10,106 nucleotides of DNA, from contig CAAEBW010000215.1 of the NCBI GenBank assembly GCA_900754145.1, positions 1 through 10,106 on the forward strand, given 5' to 3'. Below, in pieces: positions 1 through 6,900 of this stretch. Origin of the DNA: Clostridia bacterium. GTDB lineage: Bacteria > Bacillota > Clostridia > Oscillospirales > Acutalibacteraceae. The notes below the pieces were generated by a model. It saw nothing but the letters and a program-made list of their open reading frames with translations. It was not told the DNA's origin and did no database searches. Position 1 is the stretch's first letter. Each line of letters begins with the position of its first letter. A program made the translations under genes and the position numbers.

Positions 1-615
1 AACGGAGCTGTTAAGACCAACGCGCCGATTGAGATTGAGAGAATCGGCTGTGACGAGCCCGACGAGGTGGTTGACAGCTATGTCGAGCAAAAGCTGGCGG
101 TTGCCCAGCCTATCTTCTGCTTCGGCTACAAGGAAAGTATGGATAAACCCGAGCGAACGGTAAAGGAAAAGGTGCGCACCGCCCTTTTGCTTGAAATAAT
201 CGCGGGCGACTCCTCCCCGCTTTACAAAAAGCTTATAAACGAGGGGCTTATAAACGATGAGTTTTCCTTTGAATATTTCACGGGTCACGGCTATTCCGCA
301 GTAATATTCGAGGGCGAGTCTGCCGACCCCAAAAGGGTTGCCGAGGAAATTAAAGCAGAGGTCGAGCGTCTTAAGACCGACGGAATTGACAAAAAGCTCT
401 TTTCCGCCGTGCGCTGCGGAATGTACGGCGAGGCGGTGCGCTCCTTTAACAGCGTGGAAAGCATTGCTACCCAGATGGTTTCCTGCGCTATGTCGGACAG
501 CGGACTGTTTGACGAGCTTAAGTATATAAAATCGGCAACACCCGAGAAGGTTTACAAGCGGCTGTCTCTCCTTGACAACGATAAAACCGTTCTTTCGGTT
601 GTAAATCCCGAATAA
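1..615 (+). CDS. M16-family peptidase-like protein, C-terminal part (YfmH-like), 5'-truncated by the window
   Basis: The frame is open from base 1, so this is the last 204 residues of a longer gene; M16 proteins of this type are usually about 420-430 residues. The visible part matches the inactive C-terminal half of M16 (insulinase/processing-peptidase fold) proteins, with the typical sequence GDSSPLYKKLINEGLIND and a later segment SFNSVESIATQMV. The HxxEH zinc motif, if present, lies in the missing N-terminal half and cannot be checked. YfmH-like proteins are commonly paired with a YfmF-like partner; no partner is visible here. The stop codon lies 10 bases before the ATG of lgt, so the two are probably co-transcribed. 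Family assignment is fairly secure; the exact substrate is unknown. Confidence 0.75.
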   Translation, partial: NGAVKTNAPIEIERIGCDEPDEVVDSYVEQKLAVAQPIFCFGYKESMDKPERTVKEKVRTALLLEIIAGDSSPLYKKLINEGLINDEFSFEYFTGHGYSAVIFEGESADPKRVAEEIKAEVERLKTDGIDKKLFSAVRCGMYGEAVRSFNSVESIATQMVSCAMSDSGLFDELKYIKSATPEKVYKRLSLLDNDKTVLSVVNPE

Positions 616-625
616 GGTGAAATAT

Positions 626-1540
626 ATGAGCTATGAAGTAGTAATTTTCGGAATAAAGCTTACCCTCTCACCCGTGGCGTTCTCAATTCCGCTGGGTTCG
701 CGCCATTGGGACATTTACTGGTACGGAATAATAATCGCTGCAGGCTTTTTGTTAGCCCTTATCTACGGTATTAAAAATGCCGCGAGGTTTAACATAAACA
801 ACGACCGTATGCTTGATATTGTGTTAGTGGCAACCCCCGTTGCAATACTCTCGGCGCGCACATATTATGTGATTTTCGACGGTGAGCCGCTCAGAAGCAT
901 AGGCGACTTTTTCGGCTTTGGGAATTCCTCGGGCTTTGCCGGGCTTGCGATTTACGGCGGCGTTATCGGGGCGTTTGTCTCGGGCGCGGTTATGTGCAAA
1001 ATCCGCAAGGTTAAAATTCTCGATATGTTTGATATTGCCTCTATCGGCTTTCTTATCGGTCAGGGCATAGGCCGCTGGGGTAACTTTGTAAATCAAGAGG
1101 CATACGGCTCCTTTACCGGCAGTACTTGGTGGGGTATGGAGAGCACCAAAACAATCGCCGAAATGGGCGAGGGTCTTGTTCACCCCTGCTTTTTATATGA
1201 ATCTATTTGGTGTATTGCAGGCTTCTTTATACTTAATTACTTTAGCAAAAAGCGCCGTTTCAGCGGTCAGATTTCCCTTATGTACTGCGTGTGGTACGGC
1301 TTCGGCAGGGGTATAATCGAGATGCTCCGTACCGACAGTCTGATGATAGGCAATATCCGCGTTTCCTGCCTTTTGTCCTTTACAATCTGCATTATAGGCG
1401 CGGCTCTGCTTACAGTAATGCTGAGGCGCACCGCAGAAAACGCCGAAACAGGAGATTACAGCGCGGTTTTTGCGGAAAATGAAGAAAGCGAAAATACAAC
1501 GGAAGAAATAAAGGAGGATGACAATGAGCAGAATAATTGA
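626..1540 (+). CDS. lgt: Prolipoprotein diacylglyceryl transferase
   Basis: Lgt transfers the diacylglyceryl group of phosphatidylglycerol to the lipobox cysteine of prolipoproteins, the first step of lipoprotein maturation, in the cytoplasmic membrane. The 304-residue product has several hydrophobic helices. It carries the Lgt signature GRWGNFVNQEAYG near residue 150, HPCFLYE near residue 186, and a late RGIIEMLRTD segment holding the conserved arginine. The E. coli His in SFHGG is replaced by Tyr (GLAIYGG), as in other Firmicutes Lgt proteins. A GTG at 617 is also in frame, but AAGGTGA (614-620) fits as the ribosome-binding site for ATG 626, so I prefer that start. The C-terminus ends in an acidic tail (residues ~275-304) rich in E, D and N. 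The last 17 bases overlap folD. Confidence 0.95.
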   Translation: MSYEVVIFGIKLTLSPVAFSIPLGSRHWDIYWYGIIIAAGFLLALIYGIKNAARFNINNDRMLDIVLVATPVAILSARTYYVIFDGEPLRSIGDFFGFGNSSGFAGLAIYGGVIGAFVSGAVMCKIRKVKILDMFDIASIGFLIGQGIGRWGNFVNQEAYGSFTGSTWWGMESTKTIAEMGEGLVHPCFLYESIWCIAGFFILNYFSKKRRFSGQISLMYCVWYGFGRGIIEMLRTDSLMIGNIRVSCLLSFTICIIGAALLTVMLRRTAENAETGDYSAVFAENEESENTTEEIKEDDNEQNN

Positions 1541-2375
1541 CGGAAAGGTAATCTCCGCCGCGGTAAAGGAGCGGGTAAAGGAGGGCGTTGCCGAGCTTAA
1601 CAAAAAAGGCATAACGGTAGGGCTCGCGGTTATAATCGTAGGCGATGACCCCGCGTCCAAAATATATGTAGCTAACAAGAAAAAGGCGTGCGAGGCGCTG
1701 GGCATTATCTCCGAGGAATATGCCCTGCCCGCAAGCACTACAGAAGAGGAGCTTTTAAAATTAGTGGACGAGCTCAATCACAAAAAGAGCATTAACGGCA
1801 TACTCTGTCAGTTGCCGCTCCCCTCTCACCTTGACGAAAAGCTTATAATAAATTCCATTCTCCCCGAAAAGGACATTGACGCCTTCCACCCCGCAAATGT
1901 GGGCAGAATAATGATAGGCGACTTTGATTTTGTCCCCTGTACCCCTGCGGGAATTATGGAAATGTTAGCATACGAAAACATAGACCCCGAGGGCAAAAGC
2001 TGTGTAGTAATAGGTCGTTCTAACATCGTAGGCAAGCCTATGGCTATGCTTCTGCTCCACAAAAACGGAACGGTAACGGTCTGCCATTCAAGGACAAGGA
2101 ATTTAAAGGAGATATGCAGTAAAGCCGATATTCTGGTCGCGGCGGTCGGTAAGGCGAAATTCGTCACCGCCGATATGGTCAAGGAGGGCGCCGTGGTAAT
2201 AGATGTCGGTATGAACAGAGTTGACGGCAAGCTGTACGGCGATGTCGATTTTGACGGGGTTTCAAAAAAAGCCTCCGCCATAACCCCGGTACCCGGCGGC
2301 GTAGGACCTATGACAATCGCAATGCTTATGCAAAACACCCTTACCGCGGCTAAAAAGCAAAACAAAATAATATAG
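1524..2375 (+). CDS. folD: Bifunctional methylenetetrahydrofolate dehydrogenase / methenyltetrahydrofolate cyclohydrolase
   Basis: FolD interconverts 5,10-methylene-THF, 5,10-methenyl-THF and 10-formyl-THF in the cytoplasm, supplying one-carbon units for purine synthesis. The 283-residue length is normal for the family. Visible motifs in order are GDDPASKIYVANKKKA, with the catalytic lysine near residue 54; CQLPLPSHL; the acidic DIDAFHP, where most homologues have DGFHP; PCTPAGIMEML; the nucleotide-binding VIGRSNIVGKPMA; CHSRT; and PVPGGVGPMTIAML near the end. Two starts are possible. ATG 1518 directly abuts AAGGAGG (1511-1517), while ATG 1524 sits 6 bases after it and is chosen. The start lies inside the end of lgt, so translation is probably coupled. 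Confidence 0.96.
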   Translation: MSRIIDGKVISAAVKERVKEGVAELNKKGITVGLAVIIVGDDPASKIYVANKKKACEALGIISEEYALPASTTEEELLKLVDELNHKKSINGILCQLPLPSHLDEKLIINSILPEKDIDAFHPANVGRIMIGDFDFVPCTPAGIMEMLAYENIDPEGKSCVVIGRSNIVGKPMAMLLLHKNGTVTVCHSRTRNLKEICSKADILVAAVGKAKFVTADMVKEGAVVIDVGMNRVDGKLYGDVDFDGVSKKASAITPVPGGVGPMTIAMLMQNTLTAAKKQNKII

Positions 2376-2390
2376 TATTCGGGTGATTTT

Positions 2391-3071
2391 TTGAATAAAA
2401 AAATTATTTGCGCCTTCTTAGCGGTTTTAATGCTTACCGTTCCCGTTTTCGCGGCAGGTGCTGATATAGAAATTACCGCCCCAAAGGATTTTCACAGCTA
2501 TAAATCAGGGCAAAGCGCGGAAAGCACGGCAAAAATTCTCGGTATGACTGCGGCAGAGCTTGAAAATTACTGTTCGGATAACGGCATAGTATTTATCGCC
2601 GTTAATGAGGATAACACAAAACAGATAAGGCTCTCGGTTACCGAATCGGCGTTTTCAGGGAGTATAGGCAATCTTTCAAACCTTTCGGACGATAAAATCA
2701 CAGAGCTGATACCCGACATAACCGGCGCAGTCAGCGGTGAAATCACTGAAAAAGGCGGTCAAAAATTTATAAAAACCACCGAAAACTTAACCGATTCGGG
2801 CGGCGAGTACAGCGTTATTAACTATGTCACGGTCGCCGCTAAAAAGGATTATGTTTTATCCTTTTACACCGCCTCGGGGACAAGTACCGATTATACGGGG
2901 GAGGTTTTCGACAGCCTTTCTTCCGAAGATTTTTATAAAGAGACCGACCGAAAAAGCTATTTCAGCTATGTAATTATCACTGCGATAGCGCTGTTGGCAA
3001 TAGTCTCTGCCTATATAATATTTACCCTTGTACGGGATATAAAAAACGAACACAATGAAAAAAACACTTAA
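2391..3071 (+). CDS. Unrecognised exported protein with C-terminal membrane anchor
   Basis: I do not recognise this 226-residue protein. It begins at a TTG 15 bases after folD, with GGGTGA (2381-2386) as a modest ribosome-binding site; no nearby ATG gives the signal peptide. Residues 1-22 (MNKKIICAFLAVLMLTVPVFA) are a clear Sec signal peptide. About 165 polar residues follow and would lie outside the cell. A hydrophobic helix at ~190-212 (VIITAIALLAIVSAYIIFTLV) then leads to a short charged cytoplasmic tail. There is no lipobox cysteine, so it is not an obvious Lgt substrate despite the shared operon. It is the last gene of the plus-strand operon. The coding call is secure; the function is unknown. 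Confidence 0.8.
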   Translation: MNKKIICAFLAVLMLTVPVFAAGADIEITAPKDFHSYKSGQSAESTAKILGMTAAELENYCSDNGIVFIAVNEDNTKQIRLSVTESAFSGSIGNLSNLSDDKITELIPDITGAVSGEITEKGGQKFIKTTENLTDSGGEYSVINYVTVAAKKDYVLSFYTASGTSTDYTGEVFDSLSSEDFYKETDRKSYFSYVIITAIALLAIVSAYIIFTLVRDIKNEHNEKNT

Positions 3072-3130
3072 AAACGGTGCTGTAAAAAACCGTATCCGAA
3101 AAACGGATTAATTATGGTAAAATAAAAATA

Positions 3131-3173
3131 CAAGCTCGGCAAAAGCAGGAAAATAAAGCTTATGCCGAGCTTG
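3131..3173 (+). terminator. Inverted repeat, possible weak terminator of the lgt-folD operon
   Basis: CAAGCTCGGCA (3131-3141) pairs perfectly with TGCCGAGCTTG (3163-3173) across a 21-base loop that can form a short inner AAGC/GCTT stem. The following bases (CTTGATTTTA) are only a poor U-tract, so termination would be weak. Two smaller stems lie closer to the stop codon: ATCCG/CGGAT at 3094-3108, and ACGGT/ACCGT at 3074-3093. This is the only candidate end signal for the plus-strand operon before the repeat element. Confidence 0.4.
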
Positions 3174-3190
3174 CTTGATTTTAGGCGGAC

Positions 3191-3406
3191 AAATCGGGGT
3201 TTGTAGAGGTGATTGCAATAGCTAAGCTTTGGCTCCCTCTGACGAGGGAGCTGTCGAGCGAAGCGAGACTGAGGGAGAGAAAAGGTTGCGATTTTATGCG
3301 GTTTCATTTCTCTCCCTCCGTCTTTTTGCTTACGCAAAAAGCCACCTCCCTCGTCAGAGGGAGGCAAGGGTGCTTGTCACGGATTCACCCCTACAAACCC
3401 CAATTT
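3191..3406. repeat. MITE-like palindromic element with ~60-bp imperfect terminal inverted repeats
   Basis: The left end (from AAATCGGGGTTTGTAGAGG at 3191) is matched in reverse complement by the right end (CCCCTACAAACCCCAATTT, ending at 3406), and the match continues inward to CTCCCTCTGACGAGGGAG on both sides. Each arm holds its own hairpin: CTCCCTC/GAGGGAG at 3233-3250, and CCTCCCTC/GAGGGAGG at 3345-3364. Inside are a further near-perfect pairing (3269-3283 with 3305-3319, 14 of 15) and a small hairpin CTTTTTGC/GCAAAAAG (3322-3341). There is no credible gene in it. This type of element, recognisable by GGCTCCCTCTGACGAGGGAGC, is dispersed in Clostridia genomes and yields spurious short proteins. 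I see no clear target duplication. Confidence 0.8.
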
Positions 3407-3419
3407 TTTATCCCTATTT

Positions 3420-3668
3420 TTATCCCTTAAGACCTCTTGACTGTCTGTCCATATCCTCAACTACAATATCAAATATTTCACCTAATCCCGCGCAGTATTC
3501 AAGCACCTTCCACGGTTCGTTAGTATGAAAATGAATTTTGATAAGCTCATCGTCCCCGACCGCTAAAAGGCAGTCGCCCTTGAAATTTTCGGTGAAGTAA
3601 TCGTTTATCGCGTCCTCATCAAGCCCGTTTCCCTCAATGAGTAATTGTGTATCATATCTATAATCCAT
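3420..3668 (-). CDS. Stand-alone FakA/DhaK-like domain, 82 residues
   Basis: The whole protein resembles the middle part of FakA/YloV (the ATP-binding subunit of fatty acid kinase, DAK family). Key matches are YDTQLLIEG near the start, a run of GDxLLAVGDDELIKIHFHTN in the centre, and WKVLEYCAGLGEIFDIVVEDM near the end. The N-terminal DhaL-type nucleotide-binding domain of true FakA is absent, so it cannot be a complete kinase. It is not an obvious decaying fragment. It has an intact frame, a strong AAGGAGG 8 bases before the ATG, and a perfect promoter. Short stand-alone versions occur in related Clostridia, where they are loosely called 'kinase to dihydroxyacetone kinase'. Its 3' end lies only 13 bases from the MITE-like element. 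The role is unknown. Confidence 0.8.
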   Translation of the reverse strand: MDYRYDTQLLIEGNGLDEDAINDYFTENFKGDCLLAVGDDELIKIHFHTNEPWKVLEYCAGLGEIFDIVVEDMDRQSRGLKG

Positions 3669-3689
3669 TTTTTCAGCCTCCTTAAGTTA

Positions 3690-3718
3690 ATTATAGGTTC
3701 AAAATTGATGGCTGTCAA
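3690..3718 (-). promoter_or_regulatory. Consensus sigma-A promoter of the FakA-like small gene
   Basis: On the minus strand TTGACA (3718-3713) is followed after exactly 17 bases by TATAAT (3695-3690): both hexamers are perfect consensus with optimal spacing. The expected start point near 3683 leaves a leader of only ~15 bases, which begins with the ribosome-binding site AAGGAGG (3683-3677). No operator-like repeat is evident, so expression is probably strong and constitutive. Confidence 0.85.
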
Positions 3719-3764
3719 GCAAATAAAATTCCAAAAAGGTCAGCAATATTTCAATACAGATATT

Positions 3765-3800
3765 AAAACAGCAGCTTGCAAAAATGCAAACCGCTGTTTT
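3765..3800. terminator. Intrinsic terminator, usable in both directions, at the end of the cohesin operon
   Basis: A 16-bp stem (AAAACAGC... pairing with ...GCTGTTTT, two G-U wobbles on the minus-strand RNA) closes over a 4-base loop. It lies 22 bases beyond the stop codon of the minus-strand 551-residue gene, so it would end that operon before the promoter of the FakA-like gene. The T-run is longer on the plus strand (seven T) than on the minus strand (four T, then AAT), so it could also stop plus-strand transcripts. Confidence 0.8.
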
Positions 3801-3822
3801 TTTCTTTACTGATAAGAGCCAA

Positions 3823-5478
3823 TTATTTAAAAAGCCTTTTCTTTTTAATAATAATTACAGTCACAACAATAATTACCGCTATAATTACCGCCGCAATAAT
3901 AATCCAAAGAGCCGTATTGCTTTTGGTTTCTTTTTCGGCAGTATTTATGTTATCAGTCTCGGTATTTTCTTTGTCAACAATTTTATCGGTTTCACCCAGC
4001 TTGCATACTGCGTATTTACTGAAATGAGTAAGCTTTGCGGATACCGTTTTGCCGTCCTCGCTTACAAGGGATTCAAGCTTTTCGTAAGTGCCGGCGTCCG
4101 AAATATAGAAGACCGCTACATCCGTTCCGTAACCGTCGGGTATTTTAAACTCAACCTTAACCTCGCCGTTCGGCTGAACCTCTGCACCGTTTAATACTGC
4201 GGAAATATCGTAAACAGTAAATGTGTCGGTAACTTCTGAAAGAATATTTTTAACCGATTCATAGGTCGGGTTGTCGGTTTTAATCTCCTCAACCGTCAGC
4301 TGAGTACCCTCGGCAAATACACCCTCCTCGGTTTCAAAAAGAATACCGGTTGTTTCATCCTTTTGTGAACAGGGAATAACCTCGCTTGTGGTTTCGCCGC
4401 AGCGTTTGCATTTGCCCTCTTTAAGTCCTGTAGTGCTGATAGTTGCTTCTTTTACAATGGTGGGATTTTCAAAATCGTGACCTAACGGCGCCGTTTTTCT
4501 CGTTTCCTCCGCACCGCATTTTGAGCAGATTCTCTTTTGAGTTCCGCCCTCGGTGCAGGTAGCGTCTTTATCATTTTTCCAAGAACCGAAATTATGTCCG
4601 GTTGCCTTTAAAGTGTTTGTGGTCTCCGCACCGCAACGCGTACACTTTCCACTCTCAACGCCCGTTTCGGTACAAGTGGGTTGCTTTGTTACTGTGGGAT
4701 TAGAAAACTTATGACCGAGTGCCTCGGAATCTCTCGTTTCAACCTCGCCACAGATCGAGCAGGTTCTTGATTCTTGACCTTTTTCGGTGCAAGTAGGAGC
4801 TTTTGCCTGTGACCATTTTCCAAAAGTGTGAGCCGTTGTTTTTGCAATAGTCTCGTTTTTCTCAGCTTTACAAGCAGTACATGTATACTTTTTGTTGCCG
4901 TCTGCTTTACAATTTGCTTGTTTTGTGACTGTGCCGCTGTCCCAAGTGTGATTTGCAGTTTCAGTGTGACCGCAAACGGTACAAGTGCGCTTGTGCTGAC
5001 TGTCGTTTGCCTTACTGTATGCGCCGTAGGTGTGGGATGCACAATCAATTTTAACCGACTTTGACGGTGTAACATTCATTATTTCGGTTGATCCGTTTTT
5101 AGCGATTACATTAACACTAACATTTTGTGCATTTGCAGAAGCGGTTTTTGCTTTTAATACAAGCTTAAACAGATTGCCGTTTACATCAGGTGAAGAAAGT
5201 CCGCCTAAAGCACCTTTCTTATTTGAAACATCAAATGTTTTAAGACTTCCGCTTTTAAGCCATTCGCCGGACACAAGTTCAAAATCATCGCTGTGACTTA
5301 CTGCAACAGCAATAGATGTTGCGTCACTGCAGCCGCTAACATTTACAGTAAATTCGATATTACTGCCAACTGTCGCAGATGCGTTACCGTTAATGGTAGA
5401 GCTTCCTGCCGCGCCTACGGTTATACAAACCGACAGCATTAAAATCATTGTAACAAATAATGATATAATTTTTTTCAT
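3823..5478 (-). CDS. Membrane-anchored cohesin protein with CxxC repeats (putative anchoring scaffoldin)
   Basis: This 551-residue surface protein ends the operon. In order it has a signal peptide (1-23, ending VGAA) and a cohesin-like beta domain (~28-145, starting at a TVGSNIEFTVNVSG strand). Six repeats (~147-370) of the pattern H, then xTC, then CxxC follow, the first and last lacking the middle Cys. Next come a beta-rich domain (~385-490, with VYDISAVLNGAEVQPNGEV and ending HFSKYAVC) of a type common at the C-end of Clostridia surface proteins, and a polar linker. One transmembrane helix (~523-544) leads to the basic tail KKKRLFK. It has no dockerin, unlike the two upstream proteins, which suits a cell-bound terminus of a cohesin-dockerin chain. 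The start has GAGGAA 6 bases upstream, and the gap to the previous gene is 17 bases. Cohesin assignment is by overall pattern, not a search. Confidence 0.85.
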   Translation of the reverse strand: MKKIISLFVTMILMLSVCITVGAAGSSTINGNASATVGSNIEFTVNVSGCSDATSIAVAVSHSDDFELVSGEWLKSGSLKTFDVSNKKGALGGLSSPDVNGNLFKLVLKAKTASANAQNVSVNVIAKNGSTEIMNVTPSKSVKIDCASHTYGAYSKANDSQHKRTCTVCGHTETANHTWDSGTVTKQANCKADGNKKYTCTACKAEKNETIAKTTAHTFGKWSQAKAPTCTEKGQESRTCSICGEVETRDSEALGHKFSNPTVTKQPTCTETGVESGKCTRCGAETTNTLKATGHNFGSWKNDKDATCTEGGTQKRICSKCGAEETRKTAPLGHDFENPTIVKEATISTTGLKEGKCKRCGETTSEVIPCSQKDETTGILFETEEGVFAEGTQLTVEEIKTDNPTYESVKNILSEVTDTFTVYDISAVLNGAEVQPNGEVKVEFKIPDGYGTDVAVFYISDAGTYEKLESLVSEDGKTVSAKLTHFSKYAVCKLGETDKIVDKENTETDNINTAEKETKSNTALWIIIAAVIIAVIIVVTVIIIKKKRLFK

Positions 5479-5495
5479 TTGATTTTCCTCGTTTC

Positions 5496-6896
5496 TTATG
5501 CTATCGGATAGTCTTCAGGGAAGAAAGTATACATTAAAATATATACCGCATCCGCATCGGTTACAGCTCCGTCGCCGTCAAAGTCGCCGACCTGATTAAC
5601 AGGGTATTCATCGGGGAAAAATGTGTGCATCAATAAATAAACCGCATCGGCATCGTTAATGGTTTCATCGCCGTTGACATCGCCGAGTATATATGTAAGT
5701 GCAGGAGTAATATCGAATTTTTCCTCATATCCGCATACAGTACATGTATGTGTAGAGTAACCTTCCTGCTTATACTCCGGTTCAATAACGGTTGTTTCAC
5801 CATATTTATGTTCGAGCGCATTAATGACAAAATTTTCCCTTGACAGTTCTGTATGGCAGTCGGCGCAGTATACAACGCTATCATAAGAACCCTCTTCGGT
5901 ACAAGTTGGTTCTACTCTGTTTTCCTCAACAGCCTCAGCCGGTGTGTGAGCGAGAACGGGGATTGCTTTTGTTTCTCTTGATAGTTCTGTATGGCAGTCG
6001 GCGCAGTATACAACGCTGTCATAAGAACCATCTTCGGTGCAAGTTGGTTCTACTCTGTTTTCCTCAACAGCCTCAGCCGGTGTGTGAGCGAGAACGGGGA
6101 TTACCTTGTTTTCTCTTGAGAGTTCTGTATGGCAGTCGGCGCAGTATACAACGCTGTCATAAGAACCCTCTTTTGTGCAAGTGGGTGCTACCGTGTTTTC
6201 TACAACAGGTTCAGCCTGACTGTGACCGGTTGCAGGTACAACATTACCAACAACTGATTCGTTACAAGCTTTACAAGAATATGTGGTGTAACCGTCCTCA
6301 AGACATTTCGCAGGGGTTATAATCTTATTTTCAGTATCAAGATCATGGATAGAGAAAGTATCGCCGTTAGATGCGAATGGAACAACTTCTAAACCCGAAG
6401 CTGTTTGTACCATACAGTAACCGTCACTGTTTTTGAAAAGAGAAACAGCGACTGCTGAATTTTTAACGCAAACTTCCTTTGCAACAAAGGTTAACTCAAC
6501 AAAAGTACCTGTTGCAGTTGAAATTTTGGGATAACTATCAGAGTAGAAAAGAAAATATTCATCACCGGTTGAAGAAACTTTGTGTGTTAATTCATCGCTT
6601 GCGGTGAAAAGGTTAGTGGCTTTGCATTTATCCGACACAACCTCAAGGGCTGTTTCATCATAATCGATTTTGAACTTTACAGAGGTTATTCCGGTATTTT
6701 GGCCCGCACTGATTTTTACCGTGAATTCTTCACCGGGACTATAAATAATCGGTGAAGAAGAAAGAGTGGAGGTGGTGGTCAGAGCCTCCACCTCCACCTC
6801 AAAGATTTTAGTATCTTCCGCACCGGCAACAGTTGCCAGTGAGAAAAGCATCAGAGCAGCAGCCAAAAAAATCGCTGAGATTTTTTTGAATTGCAT
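5496..6896 (-). CDS. Secreted cohesin-dockerin adaptor with CxxC repeats
   Basis: The product is 466 residues and has no transmembrane anchor. It has a signal peptide (1-26, ending VAGA); a cohesin-like domain (~42-185) with SPGEEFTVKISAG, SVKFKIDYDETALEVVS and a late VELTFVAKE strand; five H-C-CxxC repeats (~188-395), three of them almost identical 46-residue units; and a C-terminal type I-like dockerin (~400-466). The two dockerin calcium loops are DVNGDETINDAD and DFDGDGAVTDAD, each followed by a near-identical helix (AVYLLMH.. / AVYILMY..) and an unusual FFPxxYP tail. The start follows the upstream stop by 4 bases, and its GGAGGT ribosome-binding site (6910-6905) lies inside the last codons of the upstream gene, so translation is coupled. 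Having both cohesin and dockerin, it could link or extend chains. No enzyme domain is present. Confidence 0.88.
   Translation of the reverse strand: MQFKKISAIFLAAALMLFSLATVAGAEDTKIFEVEVEALTTTSTLSSSPIIYSPGEEFTVKISAGQNTGITSVKFKIDYDETALEVVSDKCKATNLFTASDELTHKVSSTGDEYFLFYSDSYPKISTATGTFVELTFVAKEVCVKNSAVAVSLFKNSDGYCMVQTASGLEVVPFASNGDTFSIHDLDTENKIITPAKCLEDGYTTYSCKACNESVVGNVVPATGHSQAEPVVENTVAPTCTKEGSYDSVVYCADCHTELSRENKVIPVLAHTPAEAVEENRVEPTCTEDGSYDSVVYCADCHTELSRETKAIPVLAHTPAEAVEENRVEPTCTEEGSYDSVVYCADCHTELSRENFVINALEHKYGETTVIEPEYKQEGYSTHTCTVCGYEEKFDITPALTYILGDVNGDETINDADAVYLLMHTFFPDEYPVNQVGDFDGDGAVTDADAVYILMYTFFPEDYPIA
5845..6258 (-). repeat. Three tandem 138-bp coding repeats (46 residues each)
   Basis: The plus-strand string AGTTCTGTATGGCAGTCGGC recurs at 5845, 5983 and 6121, a period of exactly 138 bases. 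The first two units are almost identical at DNA level across their whole length; the third is near-identical only to about 6173 and then diverges. The encoded units contain GSYDSVVYCADCHTELSRE. High DNA identity points to recent duplication and possible copy-number change without frameshift. Confidence 0.9.
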
Positions 6897-6900
6897 TCTC

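Noticed and set aside
3209..3528. Open frames on both strands through the palindromic element (for example one starting MAPSDEGAVERSETEGE)
   Set aside because: They are translations of the MITE-like repeat, a known source of spurious proteins, with no ribosome-binding site or recognisable domain.
5845..6173. CxxCH motifs (YCADCHTEL, three copies) as heme c attachment sites
   Set aside because: Only the three recently duplicated repeats have His after CxxC; all other repeats have G, N, K, D or E there. No cytochrome maturation genes or electron-transfer context are visible, so they are read as variants of the general CxxC repeat.
5845..6258. CRISPR array
   Set aside because: The repeats are 138 bp, in frame with a period of 46 residues, have no unique spacers, and lie inside a supported coding sequence.
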